Assembly (NCBI GenBank): GCA_030446955.1
Contig: JAUJMG010000013.1
Span: 1 to 17,082 of the forward strand
Reading direction: 5' to 3'
Origin: Thermomicrobiales bacterium
GTDB taxonomy: Bacteria > Chloroflexota > Chloroflexia > Thermomicrobiales > UBA6265
DNA length: 17,082 bases
The position numbers were made by a program, and so were the translations under genes. Each line of letters opens with the position of its first letter. Positions within the stretch are counted from its first letter, which is position 1. The notes beneath the pieces are model-generated. The model made no database searches, was not told the origin of the DNA, and saw only the letters and a list, made by a program, of their open reading frames with translations. Positions 14,899 through 17,082 of this stretch are shown here, one piece after another.

Positions 14899-15315
14899 TT
14901 AGGAGTCAGTGATGTGAATGATTCCGGGCTGGAAATTCCAGAGTGACATCATCTCCGCGATGAGATTGCGGAGCGACTGGTGTGACACATTCGCGTCGAT
15001 GGGACGCCGGTCGGGGAAAGGAAGCCCGCCGTACTTCTGCCGGCTCGCACTCGATCGCGTGTCGTTCCGCGGCGACTGGCGGTACATGTCGGCGTAAAGA
15101 CCGTCGCTCTCGGCAACGATGTAAAGAGCATAGCTCGCGTCCAGTTCCAGCCCGACCACGCCTCGGTCGACCGCGTCCACCACGACCGGATAGCCAGGCG
15201 GCGTGCGGTGCCGATACTCCTCGGCGGCGAACGCCAACATCGGGAGCAAACGGTCGCGAATCTGGGCAAGCTGCTGAAGAGATTGCGCTTCAACGGATCG
15301 CGGTTCCACCGACAC
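14899..15315 (-). CDS. Conserved-looking hypothetical protein (138 residues)
   Basis: I do not recognise a named domain. GTG 15315 has a strong AAGGAGG ribosome site five bases upstream, and the frame shows strong third-position GC bias. The soluble product starts with a helix rich in Gln/Leu (SLQQLAQIRDRLLPMLAFAAEE, in part). A strand pair typical of a small alpha/beta domain follows (GYPVVVDAVDRGVVGLELD and YALYIVAESDGLYADMYRQ). The Arg/Ser-rich middle (RSSASRQKYGG) leads to a C-terminal helix and strand (SLRNLIAEMMSLWNFQPGIIHI). There are no membrane segments. It converges with ndk, with about 220 bases between their stops. Confidence 0.7.
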   Translation of the reverse strand: MSVEPRSVEAQSLQQLAQIRDRLLPMLAFAAEEYRHRTPPGYPVVVDAVDRGVVGLELDASYALYIVAESDGLYADMYRQSPRNDTRSSASRQKYGGLPFPDRRPIDANVSHQSLRNLIAEMMSLWNFQPGIIHITDS

Positions 15316-15713
15316 CTTCGCCTCCTTGACAGGTTCACTGCCGATTGTTTGCGCGGGATGGAGCCGAGCCAGGCTCTGGTCGCGATTATCGCGGTCCCGC
15401 CGTCATGCCGTCCACGTTCGTGACCTCTTGAGCCCAGAACGTGAGGCACGGAGTGCGCAGCTCGATCATCTGACGGATGAAGGTGGCGCAGCGCTACGCG
15501 AGGGCGTAGGGCCGGGGGGTGGCAAAGGGTATTGGGAGAGGAGAGGTGAGGCGGCGCGTAGGAAAAGGCAGCGACCATCTACAAGCCGACCTACGGGAAA
15601 CGTGTCCGTGTCGGTCGATCTGCTCGGTTTCACGTGAAACCAAGGACAAGCTTACTGGGGTCCAGCCCACCCGCGTGTGTGCCGGACCAGCACCGCCTCT
15701 TGCTCCAGTAGGA
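15316..15713. other. Gene-free stretch containing a parS-like site
   Basis: About 400 bases lie between the start of the 138-residue gene and the end of dcd, both on the minus strand. No open frame here has a ribosome site and protein-like composition. The only clear element is the perfect parS-like palindrome at 15626-15641. The minus-strand promoter for the 138-residue gene should be here, but I cannot place it. Confidence 0.5.
15626..15641. promoter_or_regulatory. parS-like site (ParB/Spo0J binding), copy 2
   Basis: GGTTTCACGTGAAACC is a perfect 16-base palindrome whose 14-base core GTTTCACGTGAAAC is the fully symmetric form of the near-universal bacterial parS. It lies in intergenic DNA 73 bases past the dcd stop and 4.5 kb from copy 1. 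Confidence 0.75.
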
Positions 15714-16343
15714 CTACCGGCTCCCGAGGCCAACCTGCTCGCGACCGTTGGAGGAGGCTAAATGCTCCTGCTCCCGGCCCTCCTCGGCCAACCGGCTCGC
15801 TCGCGGCGTAACCTGTCCCGCGTACTTGTTGTTGCGCTTCGCCCTATAGGGCGTCATCACTGGCGAACTCACCGTCTGGAACGAGAAGGAGCAGATGCGC
15901 ATCCCTGGGTAGAGGGCGACCGGCATCCTGCCGAGGTTGCTCAACTCCATCGTCGCCGTCCCAATCCAACCCGGCTCAAACACTGCCGCCGTCGAGTGAA
16001 CCGTGATCCCCAGGCGCGCGATGCTCGAACGCCCTTCCAGCCGCCCAAGGAGGTCGTTAGGGAGTTCCAAGGTTTCCACCGTCGAGGCCAGAGCAAAATC
16101 GCCCGGCTGCATGATGAACGGATCCCCACCCTCCACCTCGATCGTCCGCATCGCATCGCCGATTGACTGCGGCTGTCGCGGGTCGATAAAGCTGTGGCGG
16201 CTGTGCTCAAACACCATAAAGGTGCGGCCGAGGCAGAAGTCGATCGACACCGAGCCGAGCTGCGTCCTGAGGTCCGGCGCTGGATCGATCACGATCCGGC
16301 CGTTCTCCAGCGCTTGGATGATGTCACGGTCGGAGAGGATCAT
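15714..16343 (-). CDS. dcd: dCTP deaminase
   Basis: This enzyme converts dCTP to dUTP (or to dUMP in the bifunctional subgroup), feeding dTMP synthesis in the cytoplasm. The 209-residue homotrimeric-type protein starts MILSDRDI, which is typical. It shows LGSVSIDFCLG (29-39), the IMQPGDFALAST block (77-88), the active-site region GRSSIARLGITVHSTAAVFEPGW (104-126, in part) with Arg110 and His116, and MELSNLGRMPVALYPGMRI (132-150), where Glu133 is the expected catalytic glutamate. The core ends near ASRL (182-185), so about 24 residues form an extra polar C-terminal tail. ATG 16343 follows AGGAG about six bases upstream. Mono- versus bifunctional type is not decided. Confidence 0.94.
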   Translation of the reverse strand: MILSDRDIIQALENGRIVIDPAPDLRTQLGSVSIDFCLGRTFMVFEHSRHSFIDPRQPQSIGDAMRTIEVEGGDPFIMQPGDFALASTVETLELPNDLLGRLEGRSSIARLGITVHSTAAVFEPGWIGTATMELSNLGRMPVALYPGMRICSFSFQTVSSPVMTPYRAKRNNKYAGQVTPRASRLAEEGREQEHLASSNGREQVGLGSR

Positions 16344-17082
16344 GCGTTTCTCCTAGCTTCCTCGCCAGCTCCCCGGCGGGTGTCCCAGTCAGTGTTACAC
16401 ATTACCGACTGACAACTGTGCCATACCTCACTCGATTCTGTACGTACAGTAAGGTGACGTGCTAGGGACGTCAAGCCGTCGGCCCCGGCGGAGCCAGGAC
16501 AATGGCTTCAGTGGGCGTGATAGACTGAGTTCCCCGCACCCGACAACGCAATCCCCGCTCGAACGGCCTGTTCAGCCCGCGCCCGTTCGCTTTGCTTGGC
16601 GCCCACCACACTAGCCTGGCGGAGCGGCAACCAGCGCACCGGACTTTCTGGCGCAGAGCGCCTACGTGACCGCGCCCGACCGCTTCTGTGGCCAGCCGCG
16701 GCTCGGTGACAGCACGGCCGTGATCGACCACGCTCCCGACTATCCAAACCGGGCTCGTCGGCGCCAGGGTCAGCGACCGGCCCCAGACTCGGCTTGGTCG
16801 GCTCTTGATCCCGGGTCCAGAGCTACGCTTACCCGACCAATCTTCTCCCGTTCTGATCACGCGCTCGGCGGCAGCCTTGCCCGTCCGCCCCGCTGCGCGT
16901 CCACACAACGTTCATGGCCTGGCTATCGGCCGAGGCGGCCGCGCTACGGGGCAGTCCGCCCACTCATGTCCCGCCCACCGGTGTCAGGCATTCCCGTGCT
17001 GTCTCCAGCGATCACAAGGGCTATGCAGGGTGAGGCGGCGCCATCAGTCCCGCTCGGGACTGCGCTTCCGACGATGCGGCTC
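16344..17082. other. No gene supported; short palindrome upstream of dcd
   Basis: These 739 bases upstream of dcd hold no frame that I would call a gene. The longest is a 145-codon minus-strand frame (16471-16908), which is Arg/Gly-rich, lacks a ribosome site and resembles no family. CTGTACGTACAG (16438-16449) is a 12-base palindrome about 95 bases before the dcd start and might be an operator. The dcd promoter should lie in 16380-16450 (AT-richer), but no good -35/-10 pair is visible. This may be more decayed sequence. Confidence 0.45.

Noticed and set aside
15840..15853. Palindrome CGCCCTATAGGGCG inside dcd
   Set aside because: It lies in conserved coding sequence and is adequately explained by codon choice.
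16471..16908. A 145-codon minus-strand frame upstream of dcd
   Set aside because: It has no ribosome site, no family pattern and an Arg/Gly/Ser-rich composition typical of chance frames in GC-rich DNA.

Overview
The window is GC-rich and reads like a bacterial chromosome. Gene order, protein flavour (a DUF3224 protein, winged-helix and MmcQ/YjbR relics, a pyruvate-dehydrogenase-type E1/E2 operon) and codon use suggest a Chloroflexota bacterium, perhaps of the Thermomicrobia type. This is an inference; no rRNA or other phylogenetic marker is present to settle it.

Left part (1-4136). The window opens with the N-terminal third of glutamine synthetase on the minus strand. Next come a ten-helix EamA/DMT transporter and a small antibiotic-biosynthesis-monooxygenase (ABM) fold protein, both on the minus strand. 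A class I SAM methyltransferase is divergent from the ABM gene. It is followed by a 259-residue Pro/Ala/Gly-rich, probably disordered protein with no Cys and no Trp.

Central operon (4380-7884). Three tightly packed genes encode the E1-alpha, E1-beta and lipoyl-bearing E2 subunits of a 2-oxoacid (or acetoin) dehydrogenase complex. They end at a near-perfect hairpin terminator. No E3 (dihydrolipoamide dehydrogenase) is in the window. After the terminator lie a polytopic membrane protein of unknown function and a DUF3224 protein with a good sigma70-like promoter.

Decay zone (about 9463-13540). At least three genes, probably four, are recognisable but broken by stops and frameshifts: a HicB-like/DinB-like relic, a winged-helix (HTH_42/YcaQ-like) protein, an MmcQ/YjbR protein and a metallophosphoesterase. 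One intact secreted NTF2-like protein survives among them. The flanking genes are all intact, so the damage looks like genuine local decay and not uniform sequencing error.

Right part (13807-17082). This holds a 57-residue single-pass membrane protein, nucleoside diphosphate kinase (ndk), an unrecognised 138-residue protein on the minus strand, and dCTP deaminase (dcd) on the minus strand. Two strong parS-like sites (ParB/Spo0J centromere sites) lie at 11159-11172 and 15626-15641, and a degenerate copy follows ndk at 14687-14700. This suggests that the gene-poor right half is part of the chromosome's partition (parS/origin-proximal) region. The parS cluster within a pseudogene-rich stretch is the most interesting feature seen. 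The last 740 bases hold no gene I can support.
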